Shown one piece after another: positions 27,301 to 35,978 of a DNA stretch of 64,000 nucleotides. The position numbers and the translations under genes are program-made. The stretch lies in assembly GCF_003053745.1 (NCBI RefSeq), contig NZ_QAYE01000004.1, positions 124,001 to 188,000 of the forward strand, written 5' to 3'. Numbering within the stretch: the stretch's first letter is position 1; each line of letters starts with the position of its first letter. This DNA comes from Sphingomonas faeni. GTDB taxonomy: Bacteria > Pseudomonadota > Alphaproteobacteria > Sphingomonadales > Sphingomonadaceae. A model generated the notes under the pieces. It ran no database searches. It had not been told where the DNA came from and saw only the letters and a program-made list of their open reading frames with translations.

Positions 27301-27894
27301 GGTCTGGCGTCGCCGATCGCGACCGCCATGCGGCATCGTAACCCCAAGCCACACCGATCGCCGCGCAAGCGGACGAAGCGCGGCAAGCGTAGCCTCGAGA
27401 CTGGCATCGTTGCGGACGGGAAGCACGAAATCCTTGTGCGCGACCGCCGGTCGCGCGGTGCACTCGGGCATGACGATCAACACGATTTCGCCGAGATGCG
27501 CGACCAGATCGTCGAAGCCAAGGATGCAGCCGCCTTTCTCTGCCCGCCGGTTGCCGAGCGTCAGCAACCGCGTCAGCCGTCCCCATCCGGCCCGGGTTGC
27601 GGGATAGGCGATGATGTCCGGCGTACCGTCGGCGAATACGAGACGCGCGCCGACCACCAGCTTGAAATCGAACGGCGGCAGCTTCGCACCGAGCTGGCCT
27701 CGTTTTGCGCGTTCCAGGGCATCATAGGCGCGGACCACGCCGGCAACCGTATTGCGATCGGCGATGCCGATACCGGCCAGCTTCAATTCGATCGCGCGGC
27801 CGACGATATCGCTCGGATGGCTGGCGCCGTCGAGGAACGAGTAATTCGTCGCAGCGACAAGTTCCGCGAACGCTGGCGCGGCTCGCTCGTTCAT
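24370..27894 (-). CDS. dnaE2: Error-prone DNA polymerase DnaE2 (with in-frame repeat insertion)
   Basis: DnaE2 is the translesion DnaE-type polymerase that works with ImuA and ImuB in SOS mutagenesis. This copy has 1174 residues, about 60-100 more than usual. The PHP domain begins ATNYSFLDGASHPSDIV; palm-domain catalytic acids are in PDIDVDFEHERREEV; the fingers and OB-fold with KVAGVVLVRQRPGKGNAIFVT follow. Residues about 831-893 (SSPARGGG... to ...PPPRAGED) are encoded by a family D palindromic repeat inside the helix-hairpin-helix region ahead of LGFRQVDGF. The frame stays open, so the protein may still function. Start ATG 27892-27894 lies eight bases after imuB. Confidence 0.93.
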   Translation of the reverse strand: MNERAAPAFAELVAATNYSFLDGASHPSDIVGRAIELKLAGIGIADRNTVAGVVRAYDALERAKRGQLGAKLPPFDFKLVVGARLVFADGTPDIIAYPATRAGWGRLTRLLTLGNRRAEKGGCILGFDDLVAHLGEIVLIVMPECTARPAVAHKDFVLPVRNDASLEATLAALRPLARRSVWLGVTMPHGGRDRRRQTRLARIAVKARVPILATNDVRYAVADDRSLHDIVTCIREGTTIQRAGKRLGANGERHLKDADDIAHLYRDRPHAIAETAKLLARIDFTLDELKYEYPHEPVPAGWDPQGWLEHLAWQSAIDQYDGYVPDKLLASLRDEFALIRQQEYAYYFLTVHDIVRFARSADPPILCQGRGSAANSVVCYVLGVTSVDPMKHDLLFSRFVSAERSEPPDIDVDFEHERREEVMQYIYGRYGRERAAIAATVIHFRSRSTVREVGKALGFTEDVTQRLTSTVWGSFSNRFPERRFAETGFDVANPEIARLQDMVERLLEFPRHLSQHVGGFVLTQGRLDEIVPIHNGAMEDRTFIEWDKDDIDCLGLMKVDILALGMLTCIRKSFDLMRQHGLGDHELKTIANDENSKVYDMLCDGDSIGVFQVESRAQINMLPRLRPRKLYDLVVQVAIVRPGPIEGDMVHPYLRRRAKKEVVVYPSPSPEHGRSDELEVLLGETYGVPLFQEQAMKLAIVAAKFTPDEANELRKSMATFRKVGGMNNFQAKLIGGMVARGYEAEFAERCFKQIEGFGSYGFPESHALSFARLVYVSSWIKCFHPAVFCCALLNSQPMGFYAPAQLVRDAVEHGVCVLPVDVNASGWDNSLSSPARGGGPREAGWRGASADVSLADALVTGGADEAATLPSGTSAAAPLHHPADGPPPRAGEDVRLGFRQVDGFRKDWADEIVRVRTTPFASIEDLARRANLPQRAMNLLADADAFRSVAKERREALWDVRRTPPKQLSLFAAADVPELGAEPDAHLPAMPLSEQVAADYQTTRLSLKAHPMQFLRERFAAEGILSSAQANATKDGRRAKVAGVVLVRQRPGKGNAIFVTIEDETGITNGLMWARDFEANRRAVMASRLMVLEGVIQRSEEGVRHLMTSRVQDRSDMLRLLSEDQALEPPLARVDEVIRPVLPRGPDGRTPRVQHPRAQHPRDVRVLPKSRDFH
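25216..25402. repeat. Family D palindromic repeat inserted in-frame within dnaE2
   Basis: A 187-base element has inverted ends ATCCTCCCCGGCACGGGGAG and CTCCCCGTGCCGGGGAGGAT with inner hairpins CCATCCGCAGGATGG and a long CACCCC/GGGGTGG-type pairing. It lies entirely within the dnaE2 reading frame and adds about 62 codons. Its ends match the arms of intergenic copies at 4701, 52616 and 60139 in style (CTCCCC blocks closing in GGAT), showing that a normally intergenic element has been accommodated in coding sequence. Confidence 0.85.
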
Positions 27895-27901
27895 CCGATC
27901 C

Positions 27902-29473
27902 TCACGCGAAGACGCCGTGGAGGTACCAGCGCGGCGCCTCCATCTCGGAATACAGGCCGTGGCGGAAGATCCAGAAGCGGCGGCCGCGACGGTCTTCGAT
28001 GCGGTAGTAATCGCGCGTCGGAATGTCCTGGCGTCGCCACCATTCGCCGGCGATCCGCTCCGGGCCCTCGCTATGCGCCACGTCATGCACGGTGCGGCGC
28101 CAGCGGAAGCGGTGCGGCGGGCCGTCGGGAACCTCGGCCATCATCGACTCGATCGGTTGCGGCGGATCGAACAGGTAGATCGGGCGGAGCGGCGGTTCGC
28201 CCGTTTCCGGCGCAGTCCAGGGCGTCGGGGCGGGCGCCTCGGCAGCCGGCAGCATCAGCTCGGCCTGCTCGGGGATATGGCTGTCACGTGCCGAGAACCG
28301 GCGCACCCGCGTTCGCCCCAGTCGCGTGCCAAGCTGGTCGACGAGTTGCGCGACCTCACCCTTCTGAGCCTCGCCGCCCTCCAGCTTCAACTGCGACGCA
28401 TCGAGCTTCTCCGCTAACGCAACATCGAGGCGGACGAGATCATAGCCGAACCCCGGATCAAGCGGGTCGGCGAGGCTGTCGATCCGCTCGCGGAACAGCC
28501 GCATCAACAGCGCCACGTCGCGCGTCGGCTGGCCGGTCTCGATCCGCAGCCGCTGGACGAGGCCGTCCGCACGGAAGAGGCGCGCCTCCCACCTTCGTCC
28601 ACCTTCGTGGCGGTCGGCAAGCTGCACCGCCGCTTCCGTGGCGAGCTCGGCGAGCATCTCCAGTGCGTATTCGGTACGCGCGATCGGTTCGGCGAAGCGG
28701 CGCTCGACACCGATCTTCGGCACAGTGCGGCGCGCGACGATCGGCCCCTTCACCGAACCGTCGAGCCGGCGGATCATCATCGCCGCCTCCTCGCCGAACC
28801 GCGCCGCGATGGTCGCCAAGGGCCGCGCCATCACGTCGCCGACGGTCTTCAACCCCGCGCGTGACAGGGCAGTCGTCGCATCCTCGTCGAGGCCCAGCGC
28901 CGCCACCGGCAACCGCTTCACCGCACGCTTTTCATCCGGAGCCGGCGCCCCCGCATACCGCGCCAACGCGCGCGCCGTATCGGGGGTGTCGCCGAACGCA
29001 TGACGCACGAGCAGCCCGCGCCGCGCGAGGCGTTCTTCCAGATCGGCGGCAAGGCGCCGCTCGCCCTCGAACTCGTGTACGCACCCGGCAATATCGAGGA
29101 TCAGCCCGTCGGGTTCGTCGAGCGCCACCGACGGCGTGTACCGCTGGCACCCGTCCGCGAGCCGCTCGAGCCATTCGTGATCGGCATGCGCGTCATGCTC
29201 GTACACTTCCAGTTCCGGAACCTGTGCCCGCGCATCCGCCAGCGTCAGCCCCGGTTGGAGTCCGGCTCGCACCGCCTCGCGGTCGAGCGCCTTCAATCGC
29301 ACCCCACCCGAGACCGTCTCGACGAACGCGATCGGCGTCTCAGCCCGTCCGACGAACAAATGCGGCCGCATCGTCCGCAGCCGCTCGATCGGCAGCCACG
29401 GGAACACCAGCGCCAGGTAGCGCCGCGGAATCACCAGAGGCGAAGGCGGTTTGGTCGAAGATGTGCGCGTCAC
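27902..29473 (-). CDS. imuB: ImuB, catalytically inactive Y-family polymerase homologue
   Basis: ImuB bridges DnaE2 to the beta clamp in the mutasome. The 523-residue protein has the Y-family fold opening (RRYLALVFPWLPIERLRTMRP), the finger/palm part with AVRAGLQPGLTLADARAQVP, a little-finger domain, and a C-terminal tail rich in aromatics (WWRRQDIPTRDYYRIEDRRGRRFWIFRHGLY) typical of ImuB. The catalytic acidic residues of active Y polymerases are not evident. GTG 29471-29473 or GTG at 29434 could be the start; both lie inside the imuA 3' end, so translation is coupled. Confidence 0.92.
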   Translation of the reverse strand: MTRTSSTKPPSPLVIPRRYLALVFPWLPIERLRTMRPHLFVGRAETPIAFVETVSGGVRLKALDREAVRAGLQPGLTLADARAQVPELEVYEHDAHADHEWLERLADGCQRYTPSVALDEPDGLILDIAGCVHEFEGERRLAADLEERLARRGLLVRHAFGDTPDTARALARYAGAPAPDEKRAVKRLPVAALGLDEDATTALSRAGLKTVGDVMARPLATIAARFGEEAAMMIRRLDGSVKGPIVARRTVPKIGVERRFAEPIARTEYALEMLAELATEAAVQLADRHEGGRRWEARLFRADGLVQRLRIETGQPTRDVALLMRLFRERIDSLADPLDPGFGYDLVRLDVALAEKLDASQLKLEGGEAQKGEVAQLVDQLGTRLGRTRVRRFSARDSHIPEQAELMLPAAEAPAPTPWTAPETGEPPLRPIYLFDPPQPIESMMAEVPDGPPHRFRWRRTVHDVAHSEGPERIAGEWWRRQDIPTRDYYRIEDRRGRRFWIFRHGLYSEMEAPRWYLHGVFA

Positions 29474-30122
29474 GGTCCCACTCCACACGCCAGCGAAGCC
29501 CGGCCTGGCCTCCGCGTCGACGCAGCAATTCGATGTCGAAGGCAGGTTTGCCCGGTGCGTCGGCTTCCAGCGGTCGCGAGCAACACGCCGCGACCTGCCA
29601 GCGCGACGCGGCCGCGCTCGGAACCGGCTCGGCACCGATGCGCAGGCTGAGGATCGTCACGCCCGAGGCTTCGGCCGCCAACATCAGCCGCCGCGTCGCG
29701 GTCAGGTCGATCTTCGGCGCACGACCCCAAGACTCGATCAAAAGCGTGCCGAGCCCGTGGCACCGCGCGGCATCGGCGGCCGCACGCAGCAAGCTCGCCT
29801 CGTCCTCGACAAGCCCCAACACCAGCGACGTCACGTCGAGCCCCATCTCGACCAGCCCGGTCGCGTGCAGCCGCCCGCCCTGCCGCTCGCTCGCCTCGGT
29901 GCGCAGCCACATCACCGGCGCCGCCTTTGCCGCCAACACCGAAGCGATCGCGAACCCCGCGCCACTCGCCGAATCGTCGACCGTCGCGAAAATCTCGTGG
30001 AGTTGCGCCTTCGCCATCCCATGCGTCAGCCACGCATCGTCCGCACGGCCATCGCCCTGAGTCGGCATCCCCGTCGTGGCAATCCGCTTCAGGCGGGCTA
30101 TCAAGGCAAGCGACTCGTTCAC
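29340..30122 (-). CDS. imuA: ImuA, RecA/SulA-like component of the SOS mutasome
   Basis: The 260-residue protein has a RecA-like core: LHEIFATVDDSASGAGFAIAS, VMWLRTEASERQGGRLHATGL, GLGTLLIESWGRAP and later RRLMLAAEASGVTILSLR, with an altered Walker-A region, and a C-terminal proline/arginine-rich tail. ImuA interacts with ImuB and RecA in alphaproteobacteria. It is the first gene of the cassette, starts at ATG 30120-30122 and is preceded after five bases by an SOS box, so it should be repressed by LexA and induced by DNA damage. Confidence 0.9.
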   Translation of the reverse strand: MNESLALIARLKRIATTGMPTQGDGRADDAWLTHGMAKAQLHEIFATVDDSASGAGFAIASVLAAKAAPVMWLRTEASERQGGRLHATGLVEMGLDVTSLVLGLVEDEASLLRAAADAARCHGLGTLLIESWGRAPKIDLTATRRLMLAAEASGVTILSLRIGAEPVPSAAASRWQVAACCSRPLEADAPGKPAFDIELLRRRGGQAGLRWRVEWDRDAHIFDQTAFASGDSAALPGAGVPVAADRAAADDAAAFVRRTG

Positions 30123-30126
30123 AATT

Positions 30127-30141
30127 GTTCTTGTAATGTTC
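30127..30141 (-). promoter_or_regulatory. LexA (SOS) box of the imuA-imuB-dnaE2 operon
   Basis: The sequence GTTC-TTGTAAT-GTTC on the plus strand (GAAC-N7-GAAC on minus) is an exact match to the alphaproteobacterial LexA consensus GTTCN7GTTC. It ends four bases before the imuA start codon, a position where LexA binding would block transcription or initiation of the three mutasome genes. No second box was found nearby. Confidence 0.85.
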
Positions 30142-30287
30142 TAGTGCAGGAGTCGCCAAGCGGAATCTCGTTTGCGTCGAATTTCACGCGAAAGTTGAAA
30201 AGGCGCTTGCCGTCCCGGAAACACCGGGCTAACAGCGCGCCTCACCCAGTCACCGTGTCGCTTTCGACCGGAGACATAGGCGCCAGA

Positions 30288-30362
30288 GCGGGCGTAGCTC
30301 AGGGGTAGAGCACAACCTTGCCAAGGTTGGGGTCGAGGGTTCGAATCCCTTCGCCCGCTCCA
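30288..30362 (+). tRNA. tRNA-Gly (anticodon GCC)
   Basis: A full cloverleaf is present: acceptor GCGGGCG paired with CGCCCGC, D-arm GCTCAGGGGTAGAGC, anticodon stem with loop TTGCCAA (anticodon GCC), T-arm GAGGGTTCGAATCCCTT, discriminator T and an encoded CCA (30360-30362). It stands alone upstream of the penicillin acylase gene, about 165 bases from the imuA start on the other strand. Confidence 0.98.
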
Positions 30363-30481
30363 GTTTTCCTAGGAAAACAGCGGTCCAGCGCGAGGCGATA
30401 TAGCCTCGGCATTGCGATCCAGCATATCAACCATTACCAGTACGCATGGCATTTCCCGTGCGTTCGCCTTACGCTCGGCGC

Positions 30482-32689
30482 ATGGCAATCCTTCGGCACG
30501 CGCGTCACCTGTTGATCCTGTCGGCCCTGCTGCTGGCCGCCCCCTCCTCGGCCACCCCCGTTTCGGCCTCCCCCGACATGCAGCGGTGGCAGGCGCAGGC
30601 CAAGCGCGTGACGATCACCCGCGACGACTGGGGCATCCCGCATATCAAGGGTCGGTCGGATGCCGATGCGGTGTTCGGGATGATCTATGCGCAGGCGGAG
30701 GACGATTTCCCGCGGATCGAGGCGAATTACCTGACCGCGCTCGGCCGGACCGCGGAGGCGGCCGGCGCTGACGTGGGAGAGGACGCGGTCTGGGCGGATC
30801 TTCGCCAGCGGCTGTTCGTCGATCCGACCACGCTGAAGGCGGACTATGCCGCGAGCCCGACATGGTTGCGCACGCTGATGCAGGCCTGGGCGGACGGTCT
30901 GAACTATTATCTCGCGACGCACCCGCAGACAAAGCCTCGCGTGCTGACCCGGTTCGAGCCGTGGATGGCGCTCAGCTTCACCGAAGGCAGCATCGGCGGC
31001 GATATCGAGCGGATCTCGCTCAGCGACCTGAAGACCTTCTACGGCCAGCCTACCCCGCCGACGCCGGAGGAACTCGGGATGATCCCGCGCGAACCGTCGG
31101 GGTCCAACGGCATCGCCATCGCGCCCAGGCTGACCGCGAACGGCCGCGCGCTGCTGCTCATCAATCCGCACACCAGCTTCTATTTCCGTTCCGAGGCGCA
31201 GATGACCAGCGACCAAGGGCTGAACGCATATGGCGCCAGCACCTGGGGCCAGTTCTTCGTCTACCAGGGCTTCAATCCGAAGGCCGGGTGGATGCACACC
31301 TCGGCGACGGTCGACAACGTCGACGAGTTCGCCGAGCGGATCACGCGGCGTGGCGGCGGCTATGCCTATCGCTACGGAACGGCCAGCCGGCCAGTCGTCG
31401 CACGCACCGTTACGCTGCACGTCCGCCAACTCGACGGGACGATGGCCGAGCGCCGCTTCACCACCTACCGCACGCATCACGGCCCGATCGTCGCCACCAA
31501 GGCCGGCAAATGGATCGCCACCGCGCTGATGTGGCGCCCGGTGCCCGCGCTCGAGCAAAGCTACCTTCGGACCAAGGCGACCGATCTCGCGGGCTACATG
31601 AAGGTCGCGGCGTTGAAGGCGAATTCGTCGAACGACACGCTGTTCGCGGACAGCAAAGGCGAGATCGCATTCCTGATGCCGCAGTTCATGCCGATCCGTG
31701 ACGATCGCTTCGACTATACCCGCCCGGTCGACGGCAGCGCCCCCGCGACCGACTGGCATGGCCTGCATACGCTTCCCAGCCTGCCGAGCGTGCTCAACCC
31801 GCGCATAGGGTGGGCGCACAACACCAACGACTGGCCGTGGAGCGCGGCGGGCCCCGACAGTCCCAAGGCGGCGGACTATCCGCGCTACATGGACCAGGTC
31901 GGCGGCAATGCGCGCGGCGTCCATGCCGACCTGTTGCTGACGGGGAAGACCGGCTGGACACCCGACACGCTGCGGGCGGCCGCGTTCGATCCCTATCTCC
32001 CCGCCTTTGCGCGGCTGCTGCCCGGACTGGTCGCGGCATGGGACGCACTTCCCGCGGGCGATCCGCGTCGCGCCGCGCTTGCCGCACCGATCGCGCTGCT
32101 CAAGCGCTGGGACCACCGCTGGGCTTATGATTCCACCGCGACCAGTCTCGCGGTCTTCTGGGGCGACCAATTGTGGCGCGAGGTCGGCAGCTTCGCGCAG
32201 GCGGAGAGGCTGAACGTGCCCGACTATATCGCCACGCGCGTTGGCCCTGATACGAAGCTCGCCGCGCTGAGCACGGCCGTCACTCGGCTCAAGCAGGATT
32301 TCGGCGACTGGCGGACGCCGTGGAAGGACATCAACCGCTTCCAGCGGCTTGACGATTCGATCGCGCCGCATTTCGACGATGCCCGCGCCTCGACCCCGGT
32401 GCCGTTCACCTCGGCGCAGTGGGGCAGCCTCGCATCGTTCGGCGCGAAACCGTGGCCGGGGACGAAGCGCTATTACGGCAGCAGCGGCAACAGCTTCGTC
32501 GCGGTGGTCGAGTTCGGCGCGCGGGTGAAGGCGATGGCGGTCATGGCCGGCGGCCAGAGCGGCGACGTTCGATCGCCGCATTTCGCCGATCAGATAGCGC
32601 GCTATGCCGAGGGACGGTTGCGGCCGGTCTATTTCCATCCCGACGAACTGGCGGGGCACGTCGAACGAACCTATCGACCGGGTTACTGA
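30482..32689 (+). CDS. Penicillin acylase-type N-terminal nucleophile hydrolase
   Basis: This 735-residue periplasmic protein has a signal peptide (MAILRHARHLLILSALLLAA) and then the alpha-chain region DDWGIPHIKGRSDADAVFGMIYAQAEDDF. The autoprocessing site is PSGSNGIAIAP with nucleophile Ser208, the first residue of the mature beta chain, followed by LLINPHTSF. Beta-chain Asn in TNDWPW and the C-terminal GQSGDVRSPHFADQ are also typical. Family members cleave acyl amides: beta-lactam side chains, acyl-homoserine lactones or other amides; substrate is not determinable here. Start ATG 30482 is chosen for the signal peptide; ATG 30446 is possible. Confidence 0.9.
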   Translation: MAILRHARHLLILSALLLAAPSSATPVSASPDMQRWQAQAKRVTITRDDWGIPHIKGRSDADAVFGMIYAQAEDDFPRIEANYLTALGRTAEAAGADVGEDAVWADLRQRLFVDPTTLKADYAASPTWLRTLMQAWADGLNYYLATHPQTKPRVLTRFEPWMALSFTEGSIGGDIERISLSDLKTFYGQPTPPTPEELGMIPREPSGSNGIAIAPRLTANGRALLLINPHTSFYFRSEAQMTSDQGLNAYGASTWGQFFVYQGFNPKAGWMHTSATVDNVDEFAERITRRGGGYAYRYGTASRPVVARTVTLHVRQLDGTMAERRFTTYRTHHGPIVATKAGKWIATALMWRPVPALEQSYLRTKATDLAGYMKVAALKANSSNDTLFADSKGEIAFLMPQFMPIRDDRFDYTRPVDGSAPATDWHGLHTLPSLPSVLNPRIGWAHNTNDWPWSAAGPDSPKAADYPRYMDQVGGNARGVHADLLLTGKTGWTPDTLRAAAFDPYLPAFARLLPGLVAAWDALPAGDPRRAALAAPIALLKRWDHRWAYDSTATSLAVFWGDQLWREVGSFAQAERLNVPDYIATRVGPDTKLAALSTAVTRLKQDFGDWRTPWKDINRFQRLDDSIAPHFDDARASTPVPFTSAQWGSLASFGAKPWPGTKRYYGSSGNSFVAVVEFGARVKAMAVMAGGQSGDVRSPHFADQIARYAEGRLRPVYFHPDELAGHVERTYRPGY

Positions 32690-32752
32690 TCTACCGCATA
32701 TCCAGCGATGTCGGTGCTTGCGGCGCCACCCAGGCTATTGCACGGACTTGAT

Positions 32753-33439
32753 ATGCCTGACGCCCCTCCCCTTCTCGCGGTCCGTGCGCTCGGTAAGTCG
32801 GTACCGGGGCCGCGGCGGCTGTTCCGGCATCTCGATCTGGAGGTCGGCGCGGGCGAACTGGTCGCGATCATCGGCGAATCCGGGGTCGGCAAATCGACGC
32901 TGCTCAATATCCTCGCCGGGCTGGACGAGGCGGACGAGGGCAGCGTGGCGATCGACGGCATCGACCTCAGCACGCTCGACGAGACCGCGCGGACCCGGTT
33001 GCGGCGCGAGCGGATCGGCTTCGTGTTCCAGGCCTTCCACATCCTTCCCTATCTGACGCTGCGCCAGAACGTCGCGCTACCGCTGGCGCTCGTCTCGCCG
33101 GACTACGTCGCGGCTTCGACGCGCGCCGAGGAGATGCTCGAAGCGGTCGGCCTGGACGGTCGCGGCGACGGATATGCGCGCGACCTGTCGGGGGGCGAGT
33201 TGCAGCGCGTGGCGATCGCCCGGGCGCTCGTCCACCGCCCCGCGCTGATCCTCGCGGACGAGCCGACCGGCAACCTCGATCCCGAGACCGCGGCGCGCGT
33301 GCTGTCGCTGTTCGCCGATGCGGTGCGCGGCAATGGCGCGGCCGGCGTGATGGTGACTCATTCGGACGCGAGCGCGGCGATCGCCGACCGCGTGCTGACG
33401 CTGGGCGCCGAGGGACTGGTGGAGCGGCGTGGCGCCTGA
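32753..33439 (+). CDS. ABC transporter ATP-binding protein (LolD/AttE-like)
   Basis: The 228-residue ATPase has Walker [11 protein letters not shown]-loop [12 protein letters not shown], signature [15 protein letters not shown], Walker [10 protein letters not shown] and the H-loop His in VMVTHSD. It belongs to the MacB/LolD-like group that works with FtsX-type permeases on lipids, peptides or envelope substrates. The gene overlaps the permease gene start by 11 bases and is followed by a lipocalin-like secreted protein, giving the AttE-F/G-H type order. Start ATG 32753 opens on MPDAPPLL; an upstream start adds 15 residues without family support. Confidence 0.93.
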   Translation: MPDAPPLLAVRALGKSVPGPRRLFRHLDLEVGAGELVAIIGESGVGKSTLLNILAGLDEADEGSVAIDGIDLSTLDETARTRLRRERIGFVFQAFHILPYLTLRQNVALPLALVSPDYVAASTRAEEMLEAVGLDGRGDGYARDLSGGELQRVAIARALVHRPALILADEPTGNLDPETAARVLSLFADAVRGNGAAGVMVTHSDASAAIADRVLTLGAEGLVERRGA

Positions 33440-35978
33440 GCATGGTCTGAAGTCGGGGTCCGGGCTCTGGTCGGGACGGCTCGGACTCGGCTGGCTGATC
33501 GCGGGCGAGTGGCGGTTCCACCCTGCCCGCTTCCTGTTGACGGCGGTCGCGATCGCAGTTGGCGTTGCGCTCGGCTTTGCGGTGCATCTCGTCAACGGAT
33601 CGGCGCTGGCGTCGTTCGACGGCGCGATGCGCGGCGTCAGCGGGGCCGCCGAACTGTCGGTCCGCGCGACCAGCCCGCTCGGCTTCGACGAACGCCTCTA
33701 TCCCCGTGTCGCGCGGGCCGATGGCGTCGGCGATGCCAGCCCGGTGCTGCGCCTCGATGCGCGGATCGGCAAGGCGCGGCTGACGCTGTTGGGTGTCGAC
33801 GTGATCCGTGCCGCCACGGTGACGCCGTCGCTGATCGGCATCCGCCCGCGTGGTCCCGATACCGGCAACGATACGGCGTTCGACGAGTCCGCGCTGTTCC
33901 TGTCACGCGCGGCGCTGACCCAAGTCGGTGCGAAGATCGGCACGCGATTGGTTGTCGTCGCCAATGGCCGGTCGGTGCCGTTGCGGGTGGCGGGCACGCT
34001 GCCGGCGACGGACGAATCGACCGCGGTCGGGGTCATGGATATCGCCGCGGCGCAGTGGCGGTTCGGGCGTCTCGGGCGGATCGATCGTCTCGACCTCGCG
34101 CTGTCGGATCGCTCAATCGCGGAGCCGGCGTTGCGCGCGATCCTGCCCGCGGACGCTATCCTGTCGACCGCCGAAACGCAGAACGCGCAGGGCGATGCCC
34201 TGTCGCGCGCGTACCGTGTCAATCTCGACATGCTGGCGCTGGTCGCGCTGCTGACCGGCGGTTTCCTCGTCTATTCGGCGCAGTCGCTATCGGTGGTGCG
34301 GCGGCAACGTGCGTTCGCTCTGCTCCGGACATTGGGCATGCCGCGCGCCGGGATCATCGCCGCGGTCGTGATCGAGGGGCTTGCGATCGGACTGGTCGGC
34401 GCGGCGGCGGGATTGGCGGCAGGGTACGGCCTGGCATGGGCGGCACTCCACTGGTTCGGCGGCGACCTCGGTGCGGGCTATTTCGGCTGCAGCACCGGGC
34501 GCGTCGTGATCCAGCCCGGTGCCGCGATCGGGTTCTTCGCGCTCGGCCTGCTCGCGGCGATCCTCGGCAGCGCGTTGCCCGCGCGCGTCGCGGCACGGGC
34601 TGCGCCTGCCGCAGCGCTCAAGAACGCGGGCGACGTGCTCGATCCGAGGCGACCGGTCGCGTGGTGGCCCGCCGCCGTGCTGCTGGTCGCGGGGGGCGCC
34701 GCGTCGCTGTTGCCCGCGATCGCCGGACTACCGCTGTTCGGTTTCCTGGGAATGGCGCTGATGCTCGCGGGCGGCGTCGCGGGGGTGCCGTGGTTCGCGC
34801 GCACGCTGCTGACCCCGCTGGCAAGGCGGACGCGAGGCAGCGTGCCCGGCCTGCTCGCGGTCCGTCACCTTCACGGCGCGCCGGGCGAAGCGGCGACGGC
34901 GCTATGCGGGATCGTTGCCTCGACCGCGCTGATGATCGCGATGGCGACGATGGTGACCAGCTTCCGCGGCGCGGTCGACGAGTGGCTCAACCAGGTGCTC
35001 GGCGCGGACCTGTATCTGCGCACCACCGGCGGCGCGACGTTCGATCCGGCGACCCGCACGCGTATCGCAGGCACGCCGGGTATCGCCCGCCTCGCCTTCA
35101 GTCGCCAGATTCCGCTGACCATCGCCGCGGATCGCCCACCGGTCAGCCTGATCGCGCGACCCGAGCGCGGTGGCCGCGATCCGTTGCTGGTGCTGATCGA
35201 TCGCGGGCCGCCAGTGCAGAAGAACGACGCGCTGCCGATCTGGGTCTCGGAGCCCGCACACCGCCTGTACGGCTGGGATCCAGGCGAGCGCATCACGCTG
35301 CCGATCGCCGGCCGCACGCAGTTCACGGTCGCGGGCATATGGCGTGACTATGGACGCCAGGCGGGCGCGGTGCTGATCGACGAGGGCGACTACCAGCGCC
35401 TGACGGGCGACGATCGCCGCGACGAGATTTCCGCGACGATCCTGCCCGGTGCGGATCCGGCGAAGGTCGCGCGCGCGATGACCGATCGCCTGCCCGCCGA
35501 CCTGCGTCCCCAGGTCGAGGCCGGCCAGCCGGCGACGCTGCGGAAACTCGCGCTGACGCTGTTCGATCGCAGTTTCGCGGTCACCTATCTGCTGGAGGCG
35601 GTGGCGATCCTGGTCGGGCTGGCGGGCGTGGCGGCGACGATGTCGGCGCAGACGATCGCGCGCGAACGCGAGTTCGGGATGTTGCGACATCTCGGCCTCA
35701 CCCGCGGCCAGCTCACCAGGATGCTCGCCACCGAGGGTGCGATCGTCGGGCTCACCGGCGCGCTCGCGGGGATCGGGCTCGGGCTGGTCCTGTCGCAGGT
35801 GCTGATCCACGTCATCAACCCGCAGTCGTTCAACTGGACGATGACCACCCGCATCCCGGTCGACACGCTGATCGGCGTCGCGACCGCGCTGACGGGCGCG
35901 GCGGCGGCGACCGCGATGCTGGCGGGGCGGCGCGCGACGGCGAAGAGCGCGGTACAGTCGGTGCGGGAGGATTGGTGA
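33429..35978 (+). CDS. FtsX-family ABC permease (fused AttF/AttG-like)
   Basis: This 849-residue permease has one N-terminal helix, a large periplasmic domain, then four helices in two FtsX/MacB units: FLVYSAQSLSVVRRQRAFALLRTLG in the first and ILVGLAGVAATMSAQTIAREREFGMLRHLGLTRGQL in the second. That suggests a single polypeptide carrying two FtsX-like halves. It is translated from GTG 33429 inside the ATPase gene. With the ATPase and the following lipocalin-like protein it resembles the AttEFGH exporter/ABC set, whose function may involve envelope lipid or lipoprotein handling. Confidence 0.9.
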   Translation: MAPEHGLKSGSGLWSGRLGLGWLIAGEWRFHPARFLLTAVAIAVGVALGFAVHLVNGSALASFDGAMRGVSGAAELSVRATSPLGFDERLYPRVARADGVGDASPVLRLDARIGKARLTLLGVDVIRAATVTPSLIGIRPRGPDTGNDTAFDESALFLSRAALTQVGAKIGTRLVVVANGRSVPLRVAGTLPATDESTAVGVMDIAAAQWRFGRLGRIDRLDLALSDRSIAEPALRAILPADAILSTAETQNAQGDALSRAYRVNLDMLALVALLTGGFLVYSAQSLSVVRRQRAFALLRTLGMPRAGIIAAVVIEGLAIGLVGAAAGLAAGYGLAWAALHWFGGDLGAGYFGCSTGRVVIQPGAAIGFFALGLLAAILGSALPARVAARAAPAAALKNAGDVLDPRRPVAWWPAAVLLVAGGAASLLPAIAGLPLFGFLGMALMLAGGVAGVPWFARTLLTPLARRTRGSVPGLLAVRHLHGAPGEAATALCGIVASTALMIAMATMVTSFRGAVDEWLNQVLGADLYLRTTGGATFDPATRTRIAGTPGIARLAFSRQIPLTIAADRPPVSLIARPERGGRDPLLVLIDRGPPVQKNDALPIWVSEPAHRLYGWDPGERITLPIAGRTQFTVAGIWRDYGRQAGAVLIDEGDYQRLTGDDRRDEISATILPGADPAKVARAMTDRLPADLRPQVEAGQPATLRKLALTLFDRSFAVTYLLEAVAILVGLAGVAATMSAQTIAREREFGMLRHLGLTRGQLTRMLATEGAIVGLTGALAGIGLGLVLSQVLIHVINPQSFNWTMTTRIPVDTLIGVATALTGAAAATAMLAGRRATAKSAVQSVREDW

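Noticed and set aside
27211..30060. A 949-codon open frame on the plus strand
   Set aside because: Shadow of imuA, imuB and dnaE2; it spans three real genes on the other strand and has no family pattern.
30434..32659. A 741-codon open frame on the minus strand
   Set aside because: It is the exact antisense of the penicillin acylase gene; its translation is rich in Arg, Pro and Gly with no domain pattern, a common artefact in high-GC DNA.
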